NCBI GenBank assembly: GCA_009363875.1
Contig: CM018683.1
Location: 61,210,981-61,274,980, forward strand
Origin: Mikania micrantha
Taxonomy: Eukaryota; Streptophyta; Magnoliopsida; Asterales; Asteraceae
DNA length: 64,000 nt
Reading direction: 5' to 3'
The notes under the pieces are model-generated. The model was not told the DNA's origin. It was given only the letters and a program-made list of their open reading frames with translations, and made no database searches. Below are positions 45,330 to 56,619 of this stretch, in pieces (position 1 is the first letter of the stretch; every line of letters begins with the position of its first letter). The translations under genes and the position numbers were made by a program.

Positions 45330-45930
45330 AAAGAATACAAGACTTGAATTCTGCTCTTACGGGTCATGAATACACACAATAATTGTTGCATGGAACTTCT
45401 ACACAAATGTCATGAGATGATGTGTTTTTCATGTGAAGGTTTTGGACTATTGTGCAACCATTTTAGATCAAAAGGTTGGTTGAGAAGTAGTAGATCAATA
45501 ACACTTGCAGATAAATTGGCTATGTTTTTTATTGTTATATGATATAATGAACGTTTTTGAAAGGTTAAAAATAGGTTTCAACACTTGACAGAAACTATTC
45601 ATAGATGTTTTCATGAGGTCTTAAATGCGATGATGAATTTTGCAAGAAAAGTTATAGTTCCATCATATTCTAATGCTATCACAAATACCTCAACAAAACA
45701 TAGAAAACTTAAACTAATTTTTCCTAGAGCAATATGTGCATTAGATGGAACTCTTGTAAATGCTATCGTACCGGCTGATCAACAAACACACTATAGGGGG
45801 GAGAGGAAAATGTGAATGTTATCAAAATGTCTTAGCAATATGTGATTTTGATATGATATTCACGTTTGTAAGGGCCGGATAGGAGGGCATTGCACATGAT
45901 TCAAGAGTTCTATAAGCTAGAAGTTGCATT
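45330..45930 (+). pseudogene. PIF/Harbinger transposase (DDE_Tnp_4), decayed
   Basis: A frame at 45585-45815 encodes HRCFHEVLNAMMNFARKVIV then ICALDGTLVNAIVPADQQTH and YRGERK, matching the first catalytic Asp region (A-x-D-G-T-x-x-x-A-x-V-P...Y-R-G-R) of plant Harbinger transposases. Upstream frames hold ITLADKLAMFFIVI and RFQH, and downstream ones QNVLAICDFDMIF, G-H-S-R-like and HDSR pieces, in other frames and with stops. It is broken and lacks the later catalytic Asp/Glu region. Confidence 0.75.
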
Positions 45931-45939
45931 TAACATGTC

Positions 45940-46430
45940 TTCTGGCTTTCCATTCTCCCCACCTTTTTTTTCTCACTCTTTAACATTAATTATCATATGT
46001 AAAATTGAAGGCTTATTTGTAATTGTTTTGATACTAAAGCCTACTGAATAAAATATAACCCACTAGTATTTTTTTAATAAAATACAACCCACTAATAATT
46101 CTTTAACCTATATAACTTCGCCAAAATCAGTCCAAATCTTTGATTTATTTTCAAACATCATTGTAACACATGTAGAACACTTTCTTCTTTCATGTATTTG
46201 TGAAAATTCATCACCGTTTAATAGTTAACATTTTTGTATGTTTTGTACAAAAGCAATTACAATAATGTAAGTCAGAAAAATTACAATGAAATTTACGCAT
46301 ACACATAAAAGAAGAAAGTATTCTTCATGTGTCGCAATGATGTTTGAAGAAAAACCAAGGATTTGGATTGATTTTGGAAAAGTTATACACGTTAAACAAA
46401 TACTTTGGGGTATGAAAAATTCCAAGCCCT
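45940..46430. other. intergenic DNA
   Basis: No gene recognised. It borders a diverged family-B MITE starting after a short TA run. Confidence 0.4.
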
Positions 46431-46440
46431 ATATATATAT

Positions 46441-46694
46441 AAGAATGGGATCAAATCCTTGCTTAATTATGATAACCCAGTGTAAGTTATCGTCACATTA
46501 AATAAATATTGACACTGTAAGGTAAACTTAAACATGTTTAAAATACTAAACTCTTGTGAATTTGCAAATACACATAAAGGAACATAGTTTTGTACAAGTA
46601 TAATAAAGACTACGAAAAAAACGAAAAAACTGTGTTGATTTTGTCGGAGTTATTGGGTTACCATAATTAAAGTGGATTAACAATGGAACCTTAC
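46441..46694. mobile_element. foldback MITE, family B, diverged copy
   Basis: The left arm is AAGAATGGGATCAAATCCTT..GATAACCCAGTG and the right arm TTGGGTTACCATAATTAAAG..TTAACAATGGAACC. The left flank is TATATATATATA. The arms are about 110 bp. Confidence 0.6.
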
Positions 46695-46835
46695 ATTATG
46701 TGTATGTGTATTTCAATTGAGTAGTTTCTTCGAAATTTATAAGAACGATCAAAATTACCCGCGTGTTGCGGCGTAAGTACGATAAAACTCCAAATGTATA
46801 TTCGAGTGTAATTTGTTGTCACATTAGATAAATAT

Positions 46836-47020
46836 CACTGTTGTAAAAGTCGGCCTCCAAGGCCAAGTACTCTCCGAGTACTCGCTCCATGGAGTTGTTC
46901 CGAGGCCGAGTACTTCCTGAATATTACCCGAGTACTCCCGCCTAGGGCCGAGTACTCCCCGATTACTCGCTCCAAGGAGCTGTTCCGACCTAGGAGCGCC
47001 TAGCGATTTTTGCAACCATG
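46836..47020. mobile_element. hAT MITE, 185 bp
   Basis: The ends CACTGTTGTAAAAGTCGG and CATGGTTGCAAAAATCGC (reverse complement) are inverted repeats. The exact 8-bp target duplication is ATAAATAT (46828-46835 and 47021-47028). The interior contains GAGTACTC/CCGAGTACT palindromes repeated about five times. Same family as 44030-44189. Confidence 0.93.
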
Positions 47021-47028
47021 ATAAATAT

Positions 47029-47786
47029 TGACAGTGTAAGGTAAACTTATACCTATTTTGAATACTAAATTCTTGTGAATGTGCACATACACATAAAGGA
47101 GCACAGTTTGTACAATTATAATAAATATTATGAAAAAAACACAAAAACTAAGTTATGGAGATCAAAATATACTTAAAAAGCTATAAAACAACATCGAGGT
47201 TCTTGAGTTGGTGTGTGTCTATGTAAGAAAGGAGAATGACTAAATAATTGATCAAACACTTAAACAAGAATGTGAACTCTTACTTAAGACAATGTCGAAA
47301 ACAATCATTGTAATCCATCGTAAACAAGGGTGTTGAGTGAATAAATGCGTAATAAGAGCATATAACAAGTTTACTTGAAGCTCGAGCAACTATATTACTT
47401 ATAATAAATGACAAAGAAAATTCACTTTACAACCATACAAAATATGTCTAAGTTTTTTTCCTAAGAATTATTCATAATCATTGATTCTTACATGATCAAT
47501 GCAAGTTATTGATTAATATTTATTTGTCTACAACAAACATAAAAATAAAATTGCTTCAGTACAAAAGAGATTGATCATATAACATACTTGTTGATCTTGT
47601 GATTTGATAGAATGTCTTCTAGTAGAATAAGGTCGCAAAATCTCTCCACCAATCATGTTTCAACAGGACGAAAATGCATCCAGAGAAACTCTATTGATCA
47701 ATAGAAATTGCTTCATAAGCAATAACTCTTGATTCGTAGAAACCAAGTATTCAATAGAAACTTAGTTCTTTAGTAGAATGTAGAAA
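47029..47786. other. intergenic DNA
   Basis: The first 100 bp echo sequence left of the MITE (tgacagtgtaaggtaaactta at about 46510 and 47029), so a small duplication is present. The rest shows no gene. Confidence 0.4.
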
Positions 47787-47794
47787 CCAAACAT

Positions 47795-48373
47795 CAGGGC
47801 CGTCTCTGAGAAATTAGGTGCCCTGTGCAAATGTTAAAAATGGGCCCTATGTGCGCGTGCACACACACAAATTGACGATAATTAAAACAACAGTAAAAAC
47901 AATATAAACAATATTGTTTTAGCAAAATGATGATTTTCAATATTTCAAATAACGAAATAAAACGTGACGTTCTTCTAGCATTTTTTGATGCAAACTTGTT
48001 GATTAAATCTTCATAATCCACATTGTCTAATATCTCATTCTCAATAGTATCATTGTCAATCCATTAAGTCTTTCTTAAAACGTTATCGATCGTAAGTATG
48101 ACTTCAACAACTTAAATTTTGAAAAAAATTTTCCTATAGATGCTACAGTTACCGGAATAGTCAACAATATTCTATATGCAATTGATGCATTTGAAAAACA
48201 ATCGACTTGTTTCAAATATTTTAAATATAATTAAAAATTGAATTGTTATATGTGTTTGTTGTAAAATAAATCAAATATATATAATATATACAATTTTTTT
48301 AAAAATTCAGGCCCCCCTAAAAAATTGGGCCCTGTGCGGTCGCACTTCCCGCACTTGCTCTAAGACCCCCTTG
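47795..48373 (-). mobile_element. hAT element remnant (TTF/zf-MYM type) with target duplication
   Basis: The left terminus CAGGGCCGTCTCTGAG and the right terminus (reverse complement) CAAGGGGGTCTTAGAG are imperfect inverted repeats. The 8-bp flanks CCAAACAT (47787-47794 and 48374-48381) are identical. The 579-bp body keeps only the C-terminal part of a transposase, so it is an internally deleted copy. Confidence 0.8.
47945..48225 (-). pseudogene. C-terminal remnant of hAT transposase (dimerisation domain)
   Basis: The minus-strand frames read CFSNASIAYRILLTIPVTVAS, then FSKFKLLKSYLRSITF, a stop, ERLNGLTM, and after a frame change YEDLINKFASKNARR. This is the ordered end of TTF-type hAT transposases (L-T-I-P-V-T-V-A-S...S-K-L-K-L...L-R-S...E-R-L-x-x-L...F-A-x-x-K-A-R). 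It has at least one stop and one frameshift. Confidence 0.75.
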
Positions 48374-48599
48374 CCAAACATAACCATAACTGAAAAAATC
48401 GGTAGAAACTAAGTAAAGTAGTTTTAGTATATCAACATTAGACTGACTTAAAAGTATCATTCTTATGATATCAATACATCATCGTCAGTCGATATTACGC
48501 ACATTTGTTATAACTTTTAAACTAATGAACGAATGTTTTTGAGTAAACCTCACATATATATATATATATATATATTAGAGAGAGAAATTATTAACTTTA

Positions 48600-48960
48600 A
48601 AATTCTAAGATGTTTAAAGTATTATTTAAAAAGTAAAAAAAGAAGGGTTTAGAAGCTTATCTAAAGCTTTGGGGTGCATGTTAAAAATGTTTCGTGGCTT
48701 TACCATCAAAGCCTCAAATTGATGTACGTAAAAAAATTAAAATTGTATAGCAAAAAAGCTAATGGATGTAAAACACATATTATTAATAAATATTATAAGA
48801 GAAGCTAATACATTTGTAAATAAAAAAACTAGAGTTAAAATATTACCAATGCTACAAATTGAAAAAAAAAATTAAAAAAAATTGTTAAAAAAATTAACAG
48901 GTTTAAAATGTATATTATATATAGTATATAAGTCAATTAAAAACATTAGAAACTAAAAGA
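48600..48960. repeat. duplicated TNL-cluster flank
   Basis: TTTAGAAG.TT...GGGGTGCATGTTA to CAAAGCCTCAAATTGATG.A.GTAAAA (48645-48735) matches 56015-56105. GCTAATACATTTGTAAATAA to AATTAACAGGTTTAAAATGT (48797-48911) matches 22143-22262 and 19715-19830. A TA microsatellite is at 48551-48575. Confidence 0.6.
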
Positions 48961-49844
48961 ATTATAATTAAATCAGTTAGGACCAGCATAATAAGCCAAA
49001 CAACCCATACAAGGGCTTAGAGTCTTCAAAAAAATAGGGCCCCAATTTTTTAAAATTTTTTTATATACATATAGGTTTGTGTAAGTCTGGGCTTTATTAG
49101 GCATTTTTGTGGTATTTGTAATTGAAGTTTAAAAGCAAAAACACGGTGGGACGGAGGCCCAACCAAGGCCCGATGGAAAATTGGAAAAATCAAAATTAAA
49201 AGCTTCTTTTAGAAACCAATTAGCAGGCTAGCAGCGGCGATCTTCCAGTTCCCGATTAGGGTTTTCCGTTTGGCACTTTGGCTATTTCCCATGAACAATT
49301 GGATGAATAGACACCATAGAGTGGAAGACAAGGAGCTAGACGATCTGTGGAAGACGATGAGTCGATGGCTTGAAGCAGGATTACTTCAATCACTTTGGCA
49401 CTCTGATTCTGTACATTCATTCCGAATCCTCACTCCGATCAGTACTTCCCCGTCGATTGTCTCCACTCTCCGATCACTCAGTGCTTGCTAGCTCACGATT
49501 CACGAATCTCCGATCGCTCAGAAGGGATGGCGGTGGGCGGGCTGCTGTTGTCTGCTCAACTGCTGACGGACTCGGTTAGTTTGCAACTTCTTAATATTTT
49601 TTTCGCAATTGTCTAATTGATATGATAAGTGATTAAGTGATAACATGTTGAATTGTTGATACTCAGATAACTTGATAATTTGGTACTTAGACTCTTGATA
49701 ATTGGATCTCTAATTTGCAATATTAATGGTTGATATTTGATTAGTAAATAATTGTTTGACTGATTGTCAAGTTGTTTAGGTGATTACTGCTTATGACCAG
49801 TTAAGTTGTTAACTTGTTTTTGTGTGATCATAATTTGTAACTTA

Positions 49845-50247
49845 GGCCCTGTTTGGGATTGCTTATTTAACTTCAAAAGGACTTTTGATTAAAATTGTTT
49901 ATTAACTTATGACTTGTTGAAATAAAGTTTTTAAAAACATGTTTGGATTAGCTTTTTCAAAATTTAATTTTCAAAATGACCAAAAAAGATATTTTTTTAA
50001 TGACATTATTTTAATGTTATTGGGTAGAGGGTAAAAAGTGGGATAGATTTGTAATTTTATGTAAATAAGTCATAAGTCATTTCAAAAAGCTAGAATTTTT
50101 AGCTTTTGAAAACAACTTATTACCCTTTACAAAAAAGTCATTTTTAGAAGTCCTTTTAGGTTTGACAAACAACTTATTGACTTATTGGATTTTTCAAAAA
50201 GCCAATAAGTCAATAAGTCATTTTTAGATGGAATCTCAAACATGCCC
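49845..50247. mobile_element. Tourist-like (PIF/Harbinger) MITE
   Basis: The ends GGCCCTGTTTGGGATTGC and GGGCATGTTTGAGATTCC (reverse complement) are flanked by TTA on both sides (49842-49844 and 50248-50250). Subterminal AATAAGTCA.TAAGTC / ACTTATTGACTTATT motifs occur on both arms. Confidence 0.85.
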
Positions 50248-50278
50248 TTAGAAACAAAGTTAAAAACATAATTTTTAA

Positions 50279-50410
50279 ATGTCTAATAGAAACCGTAACT
50301 ACGAATCTGATCATTCAAAAAGGGTTAAAAAATTAAAACTAGAAGCTTTAATAGAATCACAGCGAGGTTCATTACTAAAATTTATAACTCCGCCATATAT
50401 GAACTTTTAG
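50279..50410 (+). pseudogene. N-terminal fragment of a TTF-type hAT transposase
   Basis: MSNRNRNYESDHSKRVKKLK then LEALIESQRGSLLKFI is the usual start of plant TTF/zf-MYM-type hAT transposases (K-R-K...x-x-x-I-x-S-Q-R-G-x-L-x-K-F). After 43 codons it stops (TAG at 50408-50410), and the body is missing. Confidence 0.65.
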
Positions 50411-50741
50411 TTTATTATAGCCGTTACCAAGCCTGGATAAAAAGATGAGGGTTTTTAACCGTAAGTCTGTAATCATTAATTAAGGCTAAAGGGCCCCAAA
50501 TTTTTATTGCGTTTAAGGCCTTCAAAATGTTTAAGCCGGCCCTGATAAGCTTTAGCCACAATCTTCAAATGTGTGACCACTAGATTCACATATGATAATC
50601 GCGATGTTCTTACGTATCACGTGGAATTGGTAAACCCTCGCTCCCTATTAGAATCGAACCCGGGATAAACTATAAGAAGAAGTACGGAATTTACTATTTT
50701 TTCAAGAAACAAACGTCAAGTACGCGACACATATGACAAGA

Positions 50742-50851
50742 CGAAGTACGGAACTTAGTCGATTTTCAACGAAAGTTCAAAAAGATAAGAAATTCTTCTT
50801 TCTTTCTTTCATTTTTTTTAACAAAATAAATGGGCTCTACTTTTTCCATCG
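50742..50851 (+). repeat. duplicated TNL promoter/leader, coding region lost
   Basis: GAAGTACGGAACTTAG..TTCAACGAAAGTTCAAAAAGATAAGAAATTCTT..AAAATAAATGGGCTCTACTTTTTCCATC parallels 22551-22650. Immediately downstream the similarity stops and no TIR sequence follows. Confidence 0.75.
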
Positions 50852-50978
50852 GAATTTGTGATTGAATTTGAAGAGGGAAGGGATGTACCTTTCAAGAGAA
50901 ATGACAATAATTGGGTGTGTATATATAATATATATTAGTTTTGTAAATAATAGTCGATATCTTGTGATAATTTATTTT

Positions 50979-51440
50979 GAGAAAAATTACCAAAATAGTC
51001 ACTTTGACTTACATTTTAGCCAAACAATTTTTTTTTTCAACGGATTTCGGCCAATCAGAAGGTGTCATTTGACAAAATATCGCTGACCACAATTTTTTAA
51101 GTGATAATATCGCTGACATGTCAAAAAATCTCCCCGTCAGCGATATTTTTTAAAATAATATCGCCCCAAAAAGCAAAAAAATAATAAATACACGTTAGTG
51201 ATATTTTTTCAAATAATATCGTCTCGTCATCACGTCAGCAGTATTTTTTCAAATAACATCGCCTCGTCATCAAAAACGATTTATTTTTAACTTTTTATTT
51301 CCACGTCAACGATATTTTTGCATGTTATATCGCTGACAGGGCGATATTTTTGCTGGTCAACGGCTAGATTCGTAATTTTCATGATCAATGGCTATTTTGG
51401 TAAGTTTGTTCGGTCAAATGGCTAATTTGGTGATTTTCCC
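50979..51440. mobile_element. MITE with repeated ATATCGCTGAC motifs
   Basis: The ends GAGAAAAATTACCAAAATAG and GGGAAAATCACCAAATTAGC (reverse complement) are inverted repeats. The flanks TTTATTTT (50971-50978 and 51441-51448) are identical 8-mers, suggesting a Mutator-like insertion. Inside, ATATCGCTGAC or its complement GTCAGCGATAT occurs about eight times with variants. Confidence 0.75.
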
Positions 51441-51548
51441 TTTATTTTACATATAACGATGTGTGGGATTGGGTGAAAAACAAATAATATTGGTGTCTGT
51501 AAAAGTATATTGGGTTCTAAAAATATATCTAAGTATTCATTAGACTAT

Positions 51549-52720
51549 GGGGCTGTTTGGTAGCATCTGAATGATCTGAATGGGTCTGAATCTGAACCAT
51601 TCAGATTCAGACCGTTTGGTTGGGATGTCTGAACGAAAAAAAAACATCTGAATCAGGGTCTGAATGATTCAGATGTGAAGACAAGTCTGAATGGTGAATG
51701 GAGGGAAAAAAAGGGGTCCTTATCTTCCTTTCCATTTGAAACCCTATTTCTCCTTTTTCCCTCTTTCTCGTCGTCTACCTCAACCCACCTACATCCCGTC
51801 GCCTCCATCAAACCACCTCCTTCCTGTTGCCTCCTTCACCTCCGTTCGTCGCACCTGTCGTATACCACCATCCCGGTTGCGCCACCTGCTGCTACAGTCG
51901 CCACCTCCTTCACCTCCATTCGTCGCACCTGTTGTATACCACCGGTTGTGCCGCTTGCTGCTACAGCCACCGGCCTCCTTCACCTGCTGCTACATTCGCC
52001 GCCTCCTTCGTGTTTTCTGTCGCACCTGTCGTATCCCGATTTTTGTTTTCTGATGCAAATTGGTGATGTTCTTGACCACCCTGATTTGATTTCTGATGCA
52101 ACAAAAGACCTTGCAGAAACCGTTTTCTTTTTGTTAAATGAACCAACAAATCATTTTGAGAATTGGGATATGGACATTGGACATAGTTAAGTCTTAGATT
52201 ACGGGACCTTTGTTTTCATGTTTGGTTGTGTAGCACTTTTTTCTGCAATCTTGATCGATGGGATTAATCAAAGTGAAGTCAGATTATAACTTTTTTCAGC
52301 AAATTTTTGTTTTCTGATGCAAATTGGTTAATTGATTCAAATTGTTTAATTGATGTTTTGTTCAAATGATATTTATCCTGTTAACATTTGTTTGTGATGT
52401 TCTGATGCAAATTGGTTAATGTTTTGTTCAAATTATGTTTGTCCTGTTAACATTTGGTTGATCATAAGTTTACATACTTCAGATTAGAAAACCTGTTAAC
52501 ATTTGTTTGATTGATGTTTGGTTAAATGATTTTTTTGTTCAAACGATGTTTGTCCTGTTAAGGAGTTGTTTAATCATAAGTTTAAGATTAGAAGGGTAAA
52601 ATAGTCATTCTGCATATTCATTCAGATGTTCAACCAAACAGTCTTAACCATTCAGCACTTAACTATTCAGACATCTTAACCATTCAGCACTTAATGATTC
52701 AGATGCTACCAAACGGCCCC
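51549..52720. mobile_element. PIF/Harbinger-like non-autonomous element, copy 2
   Basis: The ends GGGGCTGTTTGGTAGCATCT and GGGGCCGTTTGGTAGCATCT (reverse complement) are near-perfect inverted repeats flanked by TAT (51546-51548 and 52721-52723). Subterminal CTGAATG/CATTCAG repeats fill both ends. The middle has a CACCTCC..CGTCGCACCTGT.GTATACCACC GC-rich repeat that opens frames (51675-52190) without domain signal. Confidence 0.8.
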
Positions 52721-53300
52721 TATATTTCTTAAATCGAATGTTTGTTTTATTAAACAACATGTTTTGTTTATATTACTAAAATTTTAAGTTTTGAGATTTG
52801 ATTGTGTAATATAAATTTAAACTAATTGTTTTTATCTTGATAAGTTAGATATAAATCAAGTACAATTGAGTCTTAACCATTCAGACATCTTAACCATTCA
52901 GCACTTAATGATTCAGATGCTACCAAACGACCCCTATATTTCTTAAATCGAATGTTTGTTTTATTAAACAACATGTTTTGTTTATATTACTAAAATTTTA
53001 AGTTTTGAGATTTGATTGTGTAATATAAATTTAAACTAATTGTTTTTATCTTGATAAGTTAGATATAAATCAAGTACAATTGAGTCTTAACCATTCAGAC
53101 ATCTTAACCATTCAGCACTTAATGATTCAGATGCTACCAAACGGCCCCTATATTTCTTAAATCGAATGTTTGTTTTATTAAACAACATGTTTTGTTTATA
53201 TTACTAAAATTTTAAGTTTTGAGATTTGATTGTGTAATATAAATTTAAACTAATTGTTTTTATCTTGATAAGTTAGATATAAATCAAGTACAATTGAGTC
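52659..53300. repeat. 214-bp tandem repeat, three copies
   Basis: Copies 52659-52872, 52873-53086 and 53087-53300 start TTAACCATTCAGACATC and end TACAATTGAGTC. Only two differences were noticed (TTAACTATT in copy 1, ACGACCCC in copy 2). Each unit contains the last 62 bases of the Harbinger-like element plus flanking DNA, so the element end was amplified with its neighbour. Confidence 0.95.
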
Positions 53301-54290
53301 TAGATCAATTCATAGTTTGATCCATATTGAAACCTGAAAAATTAAGGGATGTCGTGATTCCTAAAAATTATTTACTAGTTTAATTTGGTTATGTTTTTGC
53401 TATTGAACTTAAACATATATCACTTAAGTTATGTTTTTGTTGCAGAACTTAGAAATTATATTAGTTTAGTTTATATCTAGCAGAAAAAATCTAAAAGCTT
53501 TTGATTTTTATTTTTTTTACATATAACTTTTTAAAGGAAATTAGTAGGAAAAGAATAAATAAAAAATGGGCATTTACATATTCCTTCTGCATAACTTGTA
53601 AAGTTGCATATTTACCATAATCATGCATTAAAACCATTGTATATTATATATTTAATACAAACTAGGTTTAATATCCCCGCACGTTGTGGCGGGTTATCAC
53701 AATACACTCCCGAGAACGGGTATTATATATTAAACATAAGTTACATAACAAAATCAAATATCTTATCACGAACTTTATACAATTTTTAATAAAAACTTAA
53801 AATTATACAAAATCTTCACAAATATGTTACAAAAATATTTGAAAATTACTCACAAAATCTTTATCACTGGCAACCAATCGTTTGAATTAAAAACAAAAAC
53901 CCAAATTTTAAGCAAATATCTTAAATTTAATAAAAACCAAAACTTGTAAGGAAATTTCTAAAATTTAATACCCTCATCTCTATTTACTGCATTTTAAAGT
54001 TAAAAAAACTTCTAGTGGTCCAAATCTATATTATCAAAACATCACTACATGGAACATACACCTACATTAAACTTGAATAAAAATTTAGGTTTTGGATAAA
54101 TTAATCAATTTTAATGTGTGTTAATATGGACCACATGTTTGTTTTCAATATTTCAAATAGACGGCCCAGATATGGTTTAAAGGTATTTTCTCTAAAAACG
54201 GATTTTCACTGGATACAAACCCTATATATGTGTGTGTGTGATCTTGGGACTCACTGTTACTATTTTACTATGCATATTATTATTATTATA
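53301..54290. other. intergenic DNA
   Basis: AT-rich; no gene. A phrase resembling AGGTTTAATATCCCCGCACGTTGTGGCGGGTT (53664-53694) is of unknown nature. Confidence 0.4.
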
Positions 54291-54294
54291 TATA

Positions 54295-54541
54295 TGAGAA
54301 TGATTAATTGTTAACCATTCTTTATTGCGTTAACCGAATAACTACATCTTATTATTTTAGTGTTCACATTAAAGTAAATTTAAAGTTGTAGGTTTTTTTT
54401 AATTAATGTAATTAGTGTATGGCCATTTACAACGAAAAAACATACAACTTTAGATTTCTTTTAATATGGGCTCCAAAGTAATAACATGTAGTCATTCGGT
54501 TAACGCAATAAACATGAGTTATCAAAAAAACCACGCCCTAT
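54295..54541. mobile_element. foldback MITE, family B, short diverged copy
   Basis: The arms GAGAATGATTAATTGTTAAC..TTATTGCGTTAACCGAATAA and CATTCGGTTAACGCAATAAA..CCACGCCCTATA pair around a centre near 54410. A TA-rich flank lies at the left. Confidence 0.65.
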
Positions 54542-55394
54542 ATGCATATATGTGCCATAAAATTAAAGAGTAAAATTAAAGCTAAATTGAGTGGTGGTAA
54601 AAGTTTAAAAGAGTAAAGTTCACCTATTTCTTTCACCTTTGGTTTTTAATATATAGTATAATTCGTATCATAGGAAACATGTAATTTTGCAACTTAAGAT
54701 GGGAAAATATGTAATTCTCCATGCAAAACTTGTCGGAAATAATACGAAAATATAGATATTAAAACAAGAATTAAAAATGTTGTCAAAAATAGTAAATATG
54801 TAATTATATTAAAATAATTCTTTTTTGTAAGAAAATAGCCGAAAAGTAATCAGAAAAAAAACATAATAAAAATTTGGTTAGAAAATTTTAGCAATAATGT
54901 TAAAATATATAATTTAATAACAATAAAAAAAATCATGCGAATAATGTCGGAAACTAAAAACTTGTATGGAATTTAAATACTAGTTTTGCCGGAAATTTGG
55001 TAGAAGAGTTTTTGGGTAAGTTGTCAAAAAAATTTCCCACCTTACTTTTTTCTTAGAAATTTCTTTTGTAACATTGTTGTCGGAAAATTTATATTTATCT
55101 ACTAGTGTTAGTTAGTGGAAGTCCTTAGTTTCTTCTGTTCATTTTCCTTTGGTTTGCATGTTATTAGATTTAGTGCTCTAATTAGTGCCTTAGTGGTAGT
55201 GTTATGCTGGAAATCTTGTGGGTTTCTTTTTGTAAGCATGTAAAATGCTACTGGATTTATGATTGACGCATGCATTTGCATTTACTAAATTGATATTGTT
55301 CTATAAAATTCCCTAACCTAAAAGAATTTGTTGTCTTGTTGCATCAAGTATGAACTCGACTCGTTTTTATAAATTACCGAACAAATGTATTGAA
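54542..55394. other. intergenic DNA
   Basis: AT-rich. Short phrases GGAAA and TGTCGGAAA recur in 54730-55090. No gene is supported. Confidence 0.4.
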
Positions 55395-55977
55395 GGGTTG
55401 TTTGTTTGGATCTGAATCTAAACCAATATCTGAACTTACCAGACATTGAGAGGAGTCTGAATGAGAAGTGGGAGTGTGTAACCAACCTCCGAAGGAGACG
55501 TCTGTGGTCTGGGAAGATTCATCAGCCACCACCGTCGCTGCACCACCGTCGCGCCACAATTGTCGATGGTTGTTCGAACACCTCACCATTGTCGACTGAT
55601 ATGCGATGGTTGTTTAACATCGACAACTGGTCCCGATTAGGTGGTTAAATCGATGGTGTTGGTTCGATTAGGTGGTTCAATCGGTGGTGGTGGCGGCGAA
55701 GGGATTCGAGGGGTGCAGCTGCAAACGGTGGTGGCGGTGGTTCCATGAGGGTTGTAAACGACGTTGGTTCCATGAGGGCTATAAACGACGGCTAGGGTTT
55801 TTTTTATTTTTTATTTCATTCAGAATTGTAACCAAATAGTCTTAACCGGTTTAGCACTTAATTTGAAAAGGTCAGATATGCGAAACAGCTAGAGAATAAT
55901 CTACTTTCAGTCTCACAAATGCTTCAGACCACCTTAACCACTCAGAACTTAATCATTCAGGCACAAACAAACGACCC
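55395..55977. mobile_element. PIF/Harbinger-like MITE with ATTCAGA repeats, copy 3
   Basis: The ends GGGTTGTTTGTTTGGATCTG and GGGTCGTTTGTTTGTGCCTG (reverse complement) are inverted repeats, with TGAA on both flanks (55391-55394 and 55978-55981). A GC-rich centre has CACCACCGTCGC repeats. Frames inside are not convincing genes. Confidence 0.75.
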
Positions 55978-56230
55978 TGAAGTGTTTAAAATAATATTTT
56001 AGAAAGTTAAAATAGTGAGTTTAGAAGTTTTTGTAAAGTTGAGGGGTGTATGTTAGAAATGGTTTGTGGATTTACTATGAAGCCTCAAATTGATGCAGGT
56101 AAAAATAAATAATATAATATTGTATTAGTAAAAAAAGTATTAGATTTAAAACACACACATATACAGTACATGAGTCAAGTTAATACATATGTAGCTAAAA
56201 ATGTTAGACTTAAAACATTAGCAATGCTAT

Positions 56231-56240
<10 letters not shown>
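55978..56240. repeat. duplicated TNL-cluster flank
   Basis: It matches 48610-48800 (AAGCCTCAAATTGATG context) and then the TTAATACATATGTAGCTAAAAATGTTAGACTT / AGCAATGCTA phrases seen at 22150 and 19715. Confidence 0.6.
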
Positions 56241-56265
<25 letters not shown>

Positions 56266-56268
<3 letters not shown>

Positions 56269-56610
56269 ATTAATAAAATAAAAACCTTGTTTTAGTGAGA
56301 AAACCGTGAAAACTCATGTAAAACGAACGTATTTTTTTTTTAAAATTTTTTTACAGGTTTGTAACATTATTTGGGACATTTTTATTAAAAAAAATCAAAA
56401 AAGCGCCGAACAAATACTTTTTAAAAAAATATTTTATAAGTTTTTTTTACGTTGTAAAACATACGTAACACTGACTCACATCTGACGTAAACGCTGTACG
56501 TTTTTACGTATGTTTTACAAATTTTCTTTTTTTAGTTGTTTTACGTATGTTTTACACAACGGTTTGCTGGGTTTTCATAATAAAAAGTGGTTTTCAAATT
56601 ATCCCTACCC
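56266..56610. mobile_element. foldback MITE, family A, copy 2
   Basis: The left arm has AGTGAGAAAACCGTGAAAAC and AAAAAAGCGCCGAACAAATA; the right arm has GGGTTTTCATAATAAAAAGTGGTTTTCAAATTATCC. It is flanked by TA runs (56237-56265 and 56611-56619). A central zone has ACGTATGTTTTACA/TGTAAAACATACGT. Confidence 0.65.
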
Positions 56611-56619
56611 TATATATAT

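Larger units (their letters stand above)
49010..50544 (+). mobile_element. hAT (TTF/zf-MYM type) element, internally deleted, with nested MITE
   Basis: The left end CAAGGGCTTAGAGTCTTC and the right end (reverse complement) CAGGGCCGGCTTAAACATTT are imperfect inverted repeats followed by GGGCCCC motifs. No clear 8-bp duplication was found. It contains a leader-like CT/CGATC-rich stretch (49230-49560), a Harbinger MITE (49845-50247) and a transposase N-terminal exon (50279-50410). Confidence 0.6.

Noticed and set aside
51675..52190. 171-codon frame rich in Ser/Pro/Thr/His
   Set aside because: It lies inside a Harbinger-like element, is generated by CACCTCC/CGTCGCACC repeats, overlaps other open frames and shows no domain.
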